Positions 10,089-17,232 of a stretch of 35,640 nt of DNA are shown one piece after another (position 1 is the first letter of the stretch; every line of letters starts with the position of its first letter). The stretch is taken from positions 1 through 35,640 of the forward strand of contig CAIMEB010000025.1 of assembly GCA_903839855.1 (NCBI GenBank), given 5' to 3'. The position numbers and the translations under genes were made by a program. The notes beneath the pieces are model-generated. The model was given only the letters and a program-made list of their open reading frames with translations. It did not search any database and had not been told where the DNA came from. The DNA is from an uncultured Methylococcaceae bacterium (GTDB lineage Bacteria; Pseudomonadota; Gammaproteobacteria; Methylococcales; Methylomonadaceae).

Positions 10089-12302
10089 TCAATATAAATC
10101 GACTGGGTCAACATCTAACGACCAGCGTACTTTTTTTGCCTGCTTAAGCTTAGAAATTTCTATTATTAATTCATCTAGAAAAACATGTAATTCTTGACGC
10201 CTCGGGTTTTGAAACAACATTTGATACCGATAAAGACCCGCACGCCGTGCCATAGGGGCAAAGATCGGGCCTAATACCTGAGTCTGTCCGGTATTGTGTT
10301 TTTCTATTAGCGTACTCAAGGCCTTAAAGAAAAGTTGTGGCATCTTGATGTCTACTGCTTGTACTCTTAACAAGGCATGATAACTAAAAGGCGGTAAAGC
10401 TGCTGCTTTTCTCTCCTGTAAAGCTGATTTAGCAAAACTCCTATAACCTTCCTGTATTAATGTCACCAATAAAGGATGATCCGGTTGTCGGGTTTGCATA
10501 ATGACTTTTCCTGGCTTCTCTGCTCTGCCCGCACGACCTGACACCTGCACGATCATTTGGGCTAATTTTTCAGCCGCATGAAAATCAATACTAAACAGGC
10601 CATTATCGACATCCAAAATAGCGACCAAAGTAACATTGGGAAAATGATGCCCCTTAGCTAACATTTGAGTCCCTAAAATAATATCAACGTGCCCAGCATT
10701 AATTTGTTCCAAGTAATTCTCTAAAGAACCTTTGCCTTGCGTAGAATCGCGATCTAAACGCACCGTAACTTTATCTTTAAAGAGTTCTGCAAGCGCTTTT
10801 TCCACGCGCTCAGTCCCTAGCCCTAAAGGAATTAATTCACCCGCCTTACACGCAGGACATTGTTTAAGCAAAGTTTGTTCTTGACCGCAATGATGACATT
10901 TTAAATGCGCTGCATCGAAATGAATCACCATATTAGCATCACAGCGCTGGCAACGCGCGACCCAACCACAACTATGACAAATTAACGTAGGTGCAAATCC
11001 CCGTCGATTTAAAAACAGTAAGACCTGTTCCTGTTTGGCGAGGGTTTTATGTATCTCCGCTATTAATGCTTCGGACAGACCTTCCTGAATTCTCTTATTG
11101 CGAATATCCATTAATTGTAAGTCAGGCGCAAGCGCAGACCCTGCCCGCTCAGGCAAGTGTAATAATTGATAGCGTTGTTTTTCGACGTTATACAAACTTT
11201 CCAAAGATGGGGTGGCAGACCCTAAGACCACGGGGATGAGTAATTGTTTTGCACGGACTATTGCTATATCCCGCGCTGAAAACCGAAAGCCTTCTTGTTG
11301 TTTAAAAGAAGTATCATGCTCTTCATCCAAGATGATTAAACCGAGTTTCTTAATCGGCGTAAATAAGGCAGAACGAGTACCTAACATGATTGAGCAAACC
11401 CCTTGTTGCATTTGTAACCAGGCAATTTGGCGTTGTTTGTCGGTTAGTTTGGAATGAGACAGAGCAATATTGACGGCAAAGCGTTGCTTGAAACGTTCTT
11501 CTAATTGGGGAGTTAAGGTAATTTCTGGGACTAGGATTAAAACTTGTTGACCACGCTCTAACACCGCTTGAATAATCTGTAAGTAAACTTCCGTTTTACC
11601 ACTGCCGGTAACGCCTTCCAGGAGAAATACACTAAACTGCCCTAGTGTGTTATAAACGCTATCAATCGCTTGTTGTTGTTGCGGATTACAGATTAAAGGC
11701 GTGTTGCGAATAATGGCTTTAGGGTTGGAAGGTTTGATTTCGGTTAATTCGGCTTTGATTAAACCCTTGGTGATTAATTCATTAACAGCGGGGCGCCAGT
11801 TATTATTCCAAGCACTGAGGTCGGTGTCTGATAAATAATGTGTGCTACTTTGAAATTTATCGAATACGCTTTGTTGTTTAGGGCTACGCTTTAAGGTGTG
11901 GTTGTCGGTGGTTTGTCCTAACTCAGTAAGGGTGTAACGTTTTTCAGATTTAACTGCAAGGGCTTTACCTTGGCGGAGCGCAGTTGGAAAAGCAGCGCTA
12001 ATAACTTCCCCTAAAGGGTGATGATAATAATGGCTGGCCCATTGTAATAAACGCAGTTCTTTAGCAGAGAGCAAGGATTTATCATCTAAGATGCGCAGTA
12101 CAGGTTTTAATTTATCGGTACTTAAGTCGCTGTGTGTACTGATTTCAATGAGGAAACCGGTCTTCTTACCTTTCCCAAACGGCACTTCTAAACGCACACC
12201 CGGTTTAATCATGTCCAGATTAATACCCTCTGGAGCAAGATAATCAAACAAACGATAAATGGGCACCGGAAGAGCGACTTTAAAAATCAGCGGTTTTACC
12301 AT
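10089..12302 (-). CDS. priA: Primosomal protein N' (replication restart helicase PriA)
   Basis: Superfamily 2 3'-5' helicase that recognises stalled forks and reloads the replisome. Walker A is LLEGVTGSGKTE and Walker B/motif II is LIILDEEHDTSFKQQ. The cysteine cluster for two zinc ions reads CHSCGW, CQRC, CHHC and CPAC. Motifs V and VI include GTQMLAKGHHFPNVT and QVSGRAGRAEKPG. The N-terminal 3'BD domain begins at the ATG. At 737 aa it is full length. It heads the priA-argS-SPOR group, separated from argS by 78 bases. Confidence 0.97.
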   Translation of the reverse strand: MVKPLIFKVALPVPIYRLFDYLAPEGINLDMIKPGVRLEVPFGKGKKTGFLIEISTHSDLSTDKLKPVLRILDDKSLLSAKELRLLQWASHYYHHPLGEVISAAFPTALRQGKALAVKSEKRYTLTELGQTTDNHTLKRSPKQQSVFDKFQSSTHYLSDTDLSAWNNNWRPAVNELITKGLIKAELTEIKPSNPKAIIRNTPLICNPQQQQAIDSVYNTLGQFSVFLLEGVTGSGKTEVYLQIIQAVLERGQQVLILVPEITLTPQLEERFKQRFAVNIALSHSKLTDKQRQIAWLQMQQGVCSIMLGTRSALFTPIKKLGLIILDEEHDTSFKQQEGFRFSARDIAIVRAKQLLIPVVLGSATPSLESLYNVEKQRYQLLHLPERAGSALAPDLQLMDIRNKRIQEGLSEALIAEIHKTLAKQEQVLLFLNRRGFAPTLICHSCGWVARCQRCDANMVIHFDAAHLKCHHCGQEQTLLKQCPACKAGELIPLGLGTERVEKALAELFKDKVTVRLDRDSTQGKGSLENYLEQINAGHVDIILGTQMLAKGHHFPNVTLVAILDVDNGLFSIDFHAAEKLAQMIVQVSGRAGRAEKPGKVIMQTRQPDHPLLVTLIQEGYRSFAKSALQERKAAALPPFSYHALLRVQAVDIKMPQLFFKALSTLIEKHNTGQTQVLGPIFAPMARRAGLYRYQMLFQNPRRQELHVFLDELIIEISKLKQAKKVRWSLDVDPVDLY

Positions 12303-12394
12303 ATTGATAACCCAATCGCTTCTTGCTCTAACACGTTACCGTAGCGTTGGGATAACTGCCCTAGCTTAGTAACGCCTTCTATCAATAAGTCCAA
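12296..12394 (-). other. Possible 32-codon leader ORF before priA
   Basis: The reverse strand has an open frame from a TTG at 12394 preceded by GGGGAGA three bases away. It runs 32 codons to a TAA inside the first codons of priA. The peptide (starting LDLLIEGVTKLGQLSQRYGN) looks helical and protein-like, with plausible codon use. It might be a translationally coupled leader, or the tail of a lost gene. I do not recognise it, and a chance ORF of this size is possible. Confidence 0.2.
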
Positions 12395-13132
12395 CTGTCT
12401 CCCCTAAGTTTTGTGGAAAGCAACAGTGTTTACTTCATTAATCATTATAAGTCTCTGCTCTTAAAGTTAAGATCATAGTGCATTAAATCAATGATAGCCT
12501 AATAATTATTTTAGCAGACTAAATTCTCGTTAGAGATAGCTGTCTAAAGCGGCTGAATTAACACCTATGGATATTTATGCTTTTATCGCAGAATGCAAGA
12601 AAAAATGAAGGATGTTTCAAAACTGATTTTTTGTTTGGCGATAACGACAAATTGTAAGGTAAAAAATACAACTGCGTACGGGAGTTTAGTGTCTAAATTG
12701 TTATCCACGTTGACCGAAAAAACCCGTCTCTGTAGGGCGGGGATGTATTCAGTCCCCCTCTTTGAAAAAGAGGGGTTAGGGGAGATTTATTAGATAAATC
12801 CCCCTCGACCCCCTCGCTTAGCACACCGAATTAGCCAGTAATATTCCCATTAAACAAAATTCCAGCCACATCCGCTATAGTTGGGTCAGTTTCGCATTGG
12901 GTTTTAGCTTTGACAGCGCTGCATCAAAATCAGTGACAAACGTTTTGATAAAGACAGCGGGTTAGTACATCAACAGGGTGCTGAAATACGTGGAAGTTTA
13001 CACGGATTATCTTACAAGGTTTAGTGCTATTTTCCAATTCTTAAAAGCTTGAACATCGAGTTTAAGATTAATACGTTGTGGGGGGAAATTGACTTGGCAA
13101 TTGCTTGGAGCTTCAGGACTTTTTTATATTTA
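12303..13132. other. Gene-free stretch with decayed reading-frame fragments
   Basis: About 830 bases between priA and ppk2 hold no intact gene. Beyond the leader-like frame next to priA and the repeat at 12754-12804, two short reverse-strand stretches read like protein. One is 13123 to 13007 (about 38 codons, containing EAPSNCQVNFPPQRINLKL, stop at 13007). The other is 12961 to 12875 (28 codons, containing TFVTDFDAALSKLKPNAKL, stop at 12875). They are in different frames with stops between them, as expected of a degenerating gene. Neither belongs to a family I recognise. The AT-rich part around 12420-12560 shows nothing clear. Confidence 0.4.
12754..12804. repeat. Double-hairpin dispersed-repeat-like element
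   Basis: First hairpin: CCCCTCTTT (12755-12763), loop GAA, AAAGAGGGG (12767-12775). Second hairpin: GGGG-A-GATTTAT (12779-12790), loop TAG, ATAAATC-CCCC (12794-12804). The composition (C runs, G runs and GGGGAGATTTATT) is that of a repetitive intergenic palindrome. A related fragment occurs at 21548-21570. It may also act as a bidirectional terminator. Confidence 0.55.
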
Positions 13133-14026
13133 CTATTCATTCTCAAGTATTTTACGTGCTTCTTCCAATATTTTTAATTGAGTTTCCGACAATTTAGGGA
13201 GTTTAAGCTCTAAACGCCTCAAGGTCGAAGTAATAATATCTGCCACTAAAGCCCGAGTCACCCATTTATTATCCGCAGGAACAATATACCAAGGCGCCCA
13301 TTCTGTATTAGTCGCCCTAATGGCCTCCTCATAAGCGTGCATATAATCACTCCAGCGCTCTCTTTCAGAAAGATCTGAAGCCGAAAACTTCCAATTCTTC
13401 TCAGGACGCAACAATCTTTCCATGAAGCGCTTTTTTTGCTCTTCTTTAGAAACATTCAAGAAAAACTTTAATACGACTGTACCATTCCGAACTAAATGGT
13501 GTTCAAAGGTATTGATATCCTCATAACGATCTTCCCAAAAAACAGTATTTTTCTTACTATCAGGCAAATTCTTAAGTAACTCAGGATGAACTTTAACCAC
13601 GAGTACGTCTTCATAATATGATCGATTGAAAATACCGATTCGGCCTCTTTCCGGTAAGCACTTCATATACCGCCAAAGAAAATTATGGTTTATTTCTTCA
13701 TCTGATGGTCTTTTAAAACTAAAAACCTGACACCCTTGAGGATTCACACCCGACATCACATGCTTAATAGTACCATCTTTGCCGGCTGCATCCATTGCTT
13801 GAAAAATAATTAACAGTGAATAACGATCATCTGCATACAATAATTGTTGTTCTGATGTTAAATCCAGTAAATTTTGTTCCAAAAGGCTATTGGCATGGTC
13901 TTTTAACGCCTCTTTATCATACTGTTTAAACTCTTCAATCTGTGCCCATCCCGTATCAAAGTCTTTGAGATGAAATTTTTTACCCGGTACGACACATAAC
14001 TGCTTGATATGTTCTTGCTTGATCAC
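13133..14026 (-). CDS. ppk2: Polyphosphate kinase 2 family protein
   Basis: PPK2-family nucleotide kinase that uses inorganic polyphosphate to phosphorylate nucleoside mono- or diphosphates in the cytoplasm. P-loop (Walker A) FQAMDAAGKDG is at residues 75-85, and the Walker B region with lid motif reads GIFNRSYYEDVLV. Downstream FFLNVSKEEQKKRF and WKFSASDLSERERW are typical of the family. At 297 aa it is a single-domain enzyme. Whether it prefers AMP or ADP (class I, II or III) cannot be settled by eye. It is divergent from nth with 117 bases between them. Confidence 0.93.
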   Translation of the reverse strand: MIKQEHIKQLCVVPGKKFHLKDFDTGWAQIEEFKQYDKEALKDHANSLLEQNLLDLTSEQQLLYADDRYSLLIIFQAMDAAGKDGTIKHVMSGVNPQGCQVFSFKRPSDEEINHNFLWRYMKCLPERGRIGIFNRSYYEDVLVVKVHPELLKNLPDSKKNTVFWEDRYEDINTFEHHLVRNGTVVLKFFLNVSKEEQKKRFMERLLRPEKNWKFSASDLSERERWSDYMHAYEEAIRATNTEWAPWYIVPADNKWVTRALVADIITSTLRRLELKLPKLSETQLKILEEARKILENE

Positions 14027-14143
14027 CTGTGTATCCTGTTAGTCATTAAGTAAACTATCATCCCATACTACAAAATAAGACTATTCAATGGATTCTTTGG
14101 CATAATACATCCCCCTGATGCATACCTGCGTAACCGACTCAAT

Positions 14144-14776
14144 ATGAATCAAAAAAAGCGACTAGCCATTTTTGACAAACTCTCACTGGCTATTCCAGAA
14201 CCCACAACAGAGCTTATTTATAGCAGTCATTTTGAATTATTAATTGCAGTCGTCTTGTCTGCACAAGCCACTGACAAAAGCGTCAACAAAGCCACCTCAG
14301 CGCTATTTGCTATTGCTAATACACCCCAAGCCATTTTAGAACTCGGCTTAGCTGGTTTAAAAGATTCTATCAAAACCATTGGTCTATTTAATACTAAGGG
14401 GGAAAATATTATTACACTTTGTCAGCAATTATTGAAACACCATCAAGGCGACGTACCAAAAACCCGCGAAGAACTTGAAGCGCTCGCGGGGGTAGGAAGA
14501 AAAACAGCCAATGTTATTCTTAATACCGCATTTGGTCTACCGACTATCGCGGTCGACACCCATATCTTCAGAGTGTCCAACCGAACCGGATTAGCACCGG
14601 GAAAAAATGTTTTAGATGTAGAGAACAAACTGAATAAATGGGTGCCTAAACAATATAAAAAAGACGCCCACCATTTACTAATTTTACATGGCAGATATAC
14701 TTGTCTTGCTAGAAAACCTAAATGTAAAGGTTGCATCATTGAAGACTTATGTGATTTTAAAGAAAAACTCAATTAA
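14144..14776 (+). CDS. nth: Endonuclease III (DNA glycosylase/AP lyase)
   Basis: Base-excision repair enzyme that removes oxidised pyrimidines and cleaves the abasic site. The helix-hairpin-helix is LAGVGRKTANVIL, with catalytic Lys120; catalytic Asp138 is in AVDTHIFRVSNR. The 4Fe-4S loop has Cys187, Cys194, Cys197 and Cys203 (C-x6-C-x2-C-x5-C). These numbers coincide with E. coli Nth. At 210 aa the length is normal. The usual rnf neighbours are absent. The gap to the RiPP cassette carries that cassette's own promoter. Confidence 0.97.
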   Translation: MNQKKRLAIFDKLSLAIPEPTTELIYSSHFELLIAVVLSAQATDKSVNKATSALFAIANTPQAILELGLAGLKDSIKTIGLFNTKGENIITLCQQLLKHHQGDVPKTREELEALAGVGRKTANVILNTAFGLPTIAVDTHIFRVSNRTGLAPGKNVLDVENKLNKWVPKQYKKDAHHLLILHGRYTCLARKPKCKGCIIEDLCDFKEKLN

Positions 14777-14882
14777 TGACGGATCATTACTTGCTCCAGT
14801 TTTTGTAAACACAGTTAGCGTTAATACGACAACAGCATACCTAAAATAAGAGTATATTTCTTCTTTATTTTTGGGTCTTTGG

Positions 14883-14919
14883 TATGATAGTGACATTCGA
14901 TAAGCCTAATTTATCGAAT
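14883..14919 (+). promoter_or_regulatory. Promoter and operator-like palindrome of the RiPP cassette
   Basis: A -10-like TATGAT (14883-14888) is followed by a perfect 9-bp inverted repeat, ATTCGATAA (14895-14903), spacer GCCTAAT, TTATCGAAT (14911-14919). The palindrome would cover the transcription start and early leader, a normal repressor site. No good sigma70 -35 lies 17 bases upstream (CTTCTT), so an activator or alternative sigma factor is possible. The half-site does not match a Fur box. The regulator is not encoded nearby. Confidence 0.5.
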
Positions 14920-14945
14920 ATTTATAATAATATATGGGAGCCAAC

Positions 14946-15389
14946 ATGAAAAAAACAAACAAAACACCTTTAGCAGCGGCTATGGGTGCAGCCTTAATTT
15001 CAACTTTGTCAGTCACGGTTGCTCATGCAGAAGCTAACCCCTTTGGGATGACTGAGTTATCTACTGGTTATATGCAAGTTGCTGAAGCAGGCAAAACAGC
15101 TGAAATGGCTTGTGGTGCTTCAATGAATATGGCCAAACCTAAAACACCAGAAGGCGCGTGCGCGGGTAGTGTAACCCCCGCAAAAAAAGCAACTGATGCA
15201 AAAACGACTGAAGGTTCTTGTGGCGATATGATGAAAGACGGTAAAATGAAGCCGGGAATGGAAGCAGCCTGTGGCGCTATGATGAAAGGCAAAGAGGGCG
15301 CTTGTGGCGAAATGATGAAAGGCGAATCAATGAAAGGCAAAGAAGGCGCTTGTGGTGCGGGGATGCATCCAGCAACTCCAGCTAAATAA
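14946..15389 (+). CDS. hvfA: HvfA/bufferin-like RiPP precursor, exported, with Cys pentapeptides
   Basis: Exported Cys-rich precursor for the MNIO maturase encoded next. I start at ATG 14946 because GGGAG (14936-14940) sits five bases before it; an ATG at 14934 would overlap that Shine-Dalgarno. The 147-residue product has a Sec signal ending AHA (about residue 28), then NPFGMTELSTGYMQVAE, a conserved NPF..L..GY leader-like segment. Six Cys follow (56, 72, 92, 109, 120, 136), each in a pentapeptide: EMACG, EGACA, EGSCG, EAACG, EGACG, EGACG, separated by Met/Lys/Gly-rich linkers. In HvfA of Haemophilus the equivalent EGKCG motifs are reported to be converted to oxazolone-thioamide copper ligands. 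The same fate here is inference from the motif and neighbours. Confidence 0.85.
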   Translation: MKKTNKTPLAAAMGAALISTLSVTVAHAEANPFGMTELSTGYMQVAEAGKTAEMACGASMNMAKPKTPEGACAGSVTPAKKATDAKTTEGSCGDMMKDGKMKPGMEAACGAMMKGKEGACGEMMKGESMKGKEGACGAGMHPATPAK

Positions 15390-15412
15390 GATTCAACTTA
15401 GTTAGTAACATC

Positions 15413-15436
15413 GGAGGGCAGAGTATTCTGCCCTCC
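15413..15436 (+). promoter_or_regulatory. Stem-loop between precursor and maturase genes
   Basis: GGAGGGCAGA (15413-15422), loop GTAT, TCTGCCCTCC (15427-15436): a perfect 10-bp GC-rich stem in the 79-base gap. It is followed by AATTCCAATTT rather than a T run. It could be a leaky terminator or a 3'-end stabiliser that lets the precursor be made in excess over its enzymes. It does not cover the maturase ribosome binding site (AAAGGTG near 15455). Confidence 0.65.
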
Positions 15437-15468
15437 AATTCCAATTTAATAACCCAAAAGGTGTTCTT

Positions 15469-16320
15469 ATGGACACAAACTCATTTTTAGTTGAAGGGGC
15501 AGGCTTAGGTCTACGAAGACCTCTTCTTACCCTATTTCTCGAAACACAACCTCAAGAAGTCGGCTTTTACGAAGTCGCCCCGGAAAACTGGATTACCATC
15601 GGTGGTAAGTACGGCAAAGCATTTAAAGCGATGACCGAACGCTTTAATTTTGTTTGTCATGGTTTATCCTTGTCTCTGGGCAGCACTGACCCCCTGGATG
15701 AAAAATTCATCCGTGAGGTTAAGCAGTTTATGGCTGAGCATAACATCAAGTTTTACAGTGAACACCTGAGTTACTCCAGTAAAAAAGGGCATTTATATGA
15801 TCTTATGCCGATTCCCTTTACTTTAGAAGCTGTCAGGCATGTTGCTGAACGTATTAAGCGTGTTCAAGACATTCTCGAACAAAAGATAGCGGTTGAAAAT
15901 GTCTCTTATTATGCAGCACCCGGTCAGGAAATGACCGAAATAGATTTCTTTAACGCCGTCGTCGAAGAAGCAGACTGCAATATCCTCATTGATATTAACA
16001 ATATCTACGTCAACAGCGTTAATCACCAGTATGACGCAGAGGATTTCTTAAAAGCCATCCCCGCTCAGCGTATTGCCTATGCACACATTGCGGGGCACTA
16101 CGCAGTGGCTGATGATTTCTTGGTCGATACCCACGGCGCTGAGATTGTTGATCCCGTATGGTGGCTTTTAGGCAAAGCTTACGAACTCTATGGCGCTTTT
16201 CCTACCTTATTAGAGCGAGACTTTAATCTACCGCCAATAGATGAACTATTAAAAGAAGTTAATACCATTAGAACCATGCAACGTGCCTTGCAAACCCAAC
16301 AAGAAAAACGCTATGCATAA
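15469..16320 (+). CDS. hvfB: MNIO-family (DUF692) RiPP maturase
   Basis: Multinuclear non-haem iron oxygenase with a TIM-barrel fold, the MbnB/BufB/HvfB family, expected to oxidise Cys residues of the precursor encoded just upstream. Candidate metal ligands and conserved blocks are His64 (CHGLSLS), Glu98-His99 (SEHLSY), Glu143-Asn144 (VENVSYY), Asp175 with Asn177-Asn178 (IDINNIYVN), His206 and His210 (YAHIAGH), Asp220 and His222 (VDTHG), and Glu249 (LERDF). At 283 aa the length is typical. There is no signal peptide, so modification should occur in the cytoplasm before export. It overlaps the next gene as ATGcaTAA. The DUF2063 partner and exported Cys-rich precursor favour HvfB/BufB over methanobactin MbnB. 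Confidence 0.93.
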   Translation: MDTNSFLVEGAGLGLRRPLLTLFLETQPQEVGFYEVAPENWITIGGKYGKAFKAMTERFNFVCHGLSLSLGSTDPLDEKFIREVKQFMAEHNIKFYSEHLSYSSKKGHLYDLMPIPFTLEAVRHVAERIKRVQDILEQKIAVENVSYYAAPGQEMTEIDFFNAVVEEADCNILIDINNIYVNSVNHQYDAEDFLKAIPAQRIAYAHIAGHYAVADDFLVDTHGAEIVDPVWWLLGKAYELYGAFPTLLERDFNLPPIDELLKEVNTIRTMQRALQTQQEKRYA

Positions 16321-17071
16321 AACACCTAAGCCGATTGACTTTAAAGCCAAACAAACAGAATTCGCTGCTTATATCAGGGATCCTGACAATAATCCGCCGC
16401 CTGCGGATGTTAAAGAACAGCGCATAAAGATGTATAGAGAACTCTTCTTTAATAATATTGAAAGCTTTCTATCCGGCAATTTTCCTGTATTAAAAAAAAT
16501 ACTCGGTGATTCAGAATGGCTGGTATTAGAGAAGGATTTCTTTGCAAAACACGCCTGTCAAACACCGCATTTTTCTGAGATTCCAGAAGAATTTCTTGAT
16601 TATCTACAAAATGAACGTGACAGCTCGACAGACTATCCTTTTATGCTGGAACTTGCCCATTACGAATGGGTAGAAATGGCGCTATCTATCTCAAGAAATG
16701 AAGTCAACACGCAGATATCCGAATTCGATAACCTGCTTAGTCAAACACTAACCTTATCACCATTAGCGTGGCCTCTCGCTTATCAATACCCCGTCCATAA
16801 AATTGCCCCCGAGTTTTTACCTGTAGAGGCACCCGCACAGCCTACTTTTTTGATTGTCTATCGAAATCCAGAAGATGAAGTCAATTTTATTGAGATAACA
16901 GCAATGACTTACCGCTTACTGGAGATTATTCAGGAACAAGCATACGCGGATACCGAGGCGTGCTTAAAACAAGTAGCCAAAGAAATGAATCACCCAAATC
17001 CAGAAGTTGTTATCAAAGGGGGGTTACAGATTCTCAAAGACTTAGCTGAAAAAATCATTGTCTTAGCTTAA
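16313..17071 (+). CDS. hvfC: DUF2063 RiPP maturation partner (HvfC/BufC-like)
   Basis: Partner protein of MNIO enzymes, thought to bind the precursor leader and present it to the oxygenase. The N-terminal DUF2063 domain is recognisable (about residues 8-95, including RIKMYRELFFNNIESFLSGN followed by a Pro-Val-Leu). The C-terminal half contains ITAMTYRLLEIIQEQ and resembles a winged-helix-like leader-binding region. I choose ATG 16313 (252 aa), which overlaps the hvfB stop by eight bases; a GTG at 16283 would add ten residues inside hvfB. It is the last gene of the cassette. No DoxX-type hvfD or second maturase follows before the large inverted repeat. Confidence 0.9.
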   Translation: MHKTPKPIDFKAKQTEFAAYIRDPDNNPPPADVKEQRIKMYRELFFNNIESFLSGNFPVLKKILGDSEWLVLEKDFFAKHACQTPHFSEIPEEFLDYLQNERDSSTDYPFMLELAHYEWVEMALSISRNEVNTQISEFDNLLSQTLTLSPLAWPLAYQYPVHKIAPEFLPVEAPAQPTFLIVYRNPEDEVNFIEITAMTYRLLEIIQEQAYADTEACLKQVAKEMNHPNPEVVIKGGLQILKDLAEKIIVLA

Positions 17072-17096
17072 AACGCGCAAGAAATAAAATACCCTC

Positions 17097-17190
17097 TATA
17101 GGATGTGCTGAACGATAATGAAGCGCATCGCTGTAAAGTGGTGATGCGCTTCACTGCAGTTCAGTTCAGTTCAGTTCAGCACATCCTATA
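17097..17190. repeat. Large nested inverted repeat with CAGTT tandem units
   Basis: The outer arms are a perfect 17-bp inverted repeat: TATAGGATGTGCTGAAC (17097-17113) and GTTCAGCACATCCTATA (17174-17190). Inside is a second perfect 11-bp pair, TGAAGCGCATC (17119-17129) and GATGCGCTTCA (17143-17153). The right arm also holds four consecutive CAGTT units (17157-17176) with no counterpart on the left. It lies between hvfC and a convergent lipoprotein gene, so bidirectional termination is plausible, but its size and nesting suggest a small mobile or REP-like palindrome. Confidence 0.75.
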
Positions 17191-17232
17191 CATCCTATAA
17201 AAGTGGGGGCTGAAACATGTTTAAATCAAATC

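Noticed and set aside
12593-12793. 66-codon plus-strand ORF
   Set aside because: It runs through the hairpin repeat at 12754-12804, has no ribosome binding site and no protein-like pattern.
15068-15340. 90-codon ORF antisense to the RiPP precursor
   Set aside because: Its repeats are just the complement of the precursor's Cys-pentapeptide repeats, and no start signal is present.
15469-16320. Methanobactin synthase MbnB
   Set aside because: It is the same enzyme superfamily, but the partner is DUF2063 rather than MbnC and the precursor is a large exported repeat protein rather than a short MbnA-type peptide.
17157-17176. CRISPR-like repeats
   Set aside because: The four CAGTT units are contiguous 5-mers with no spacers; a simple tandem tract.
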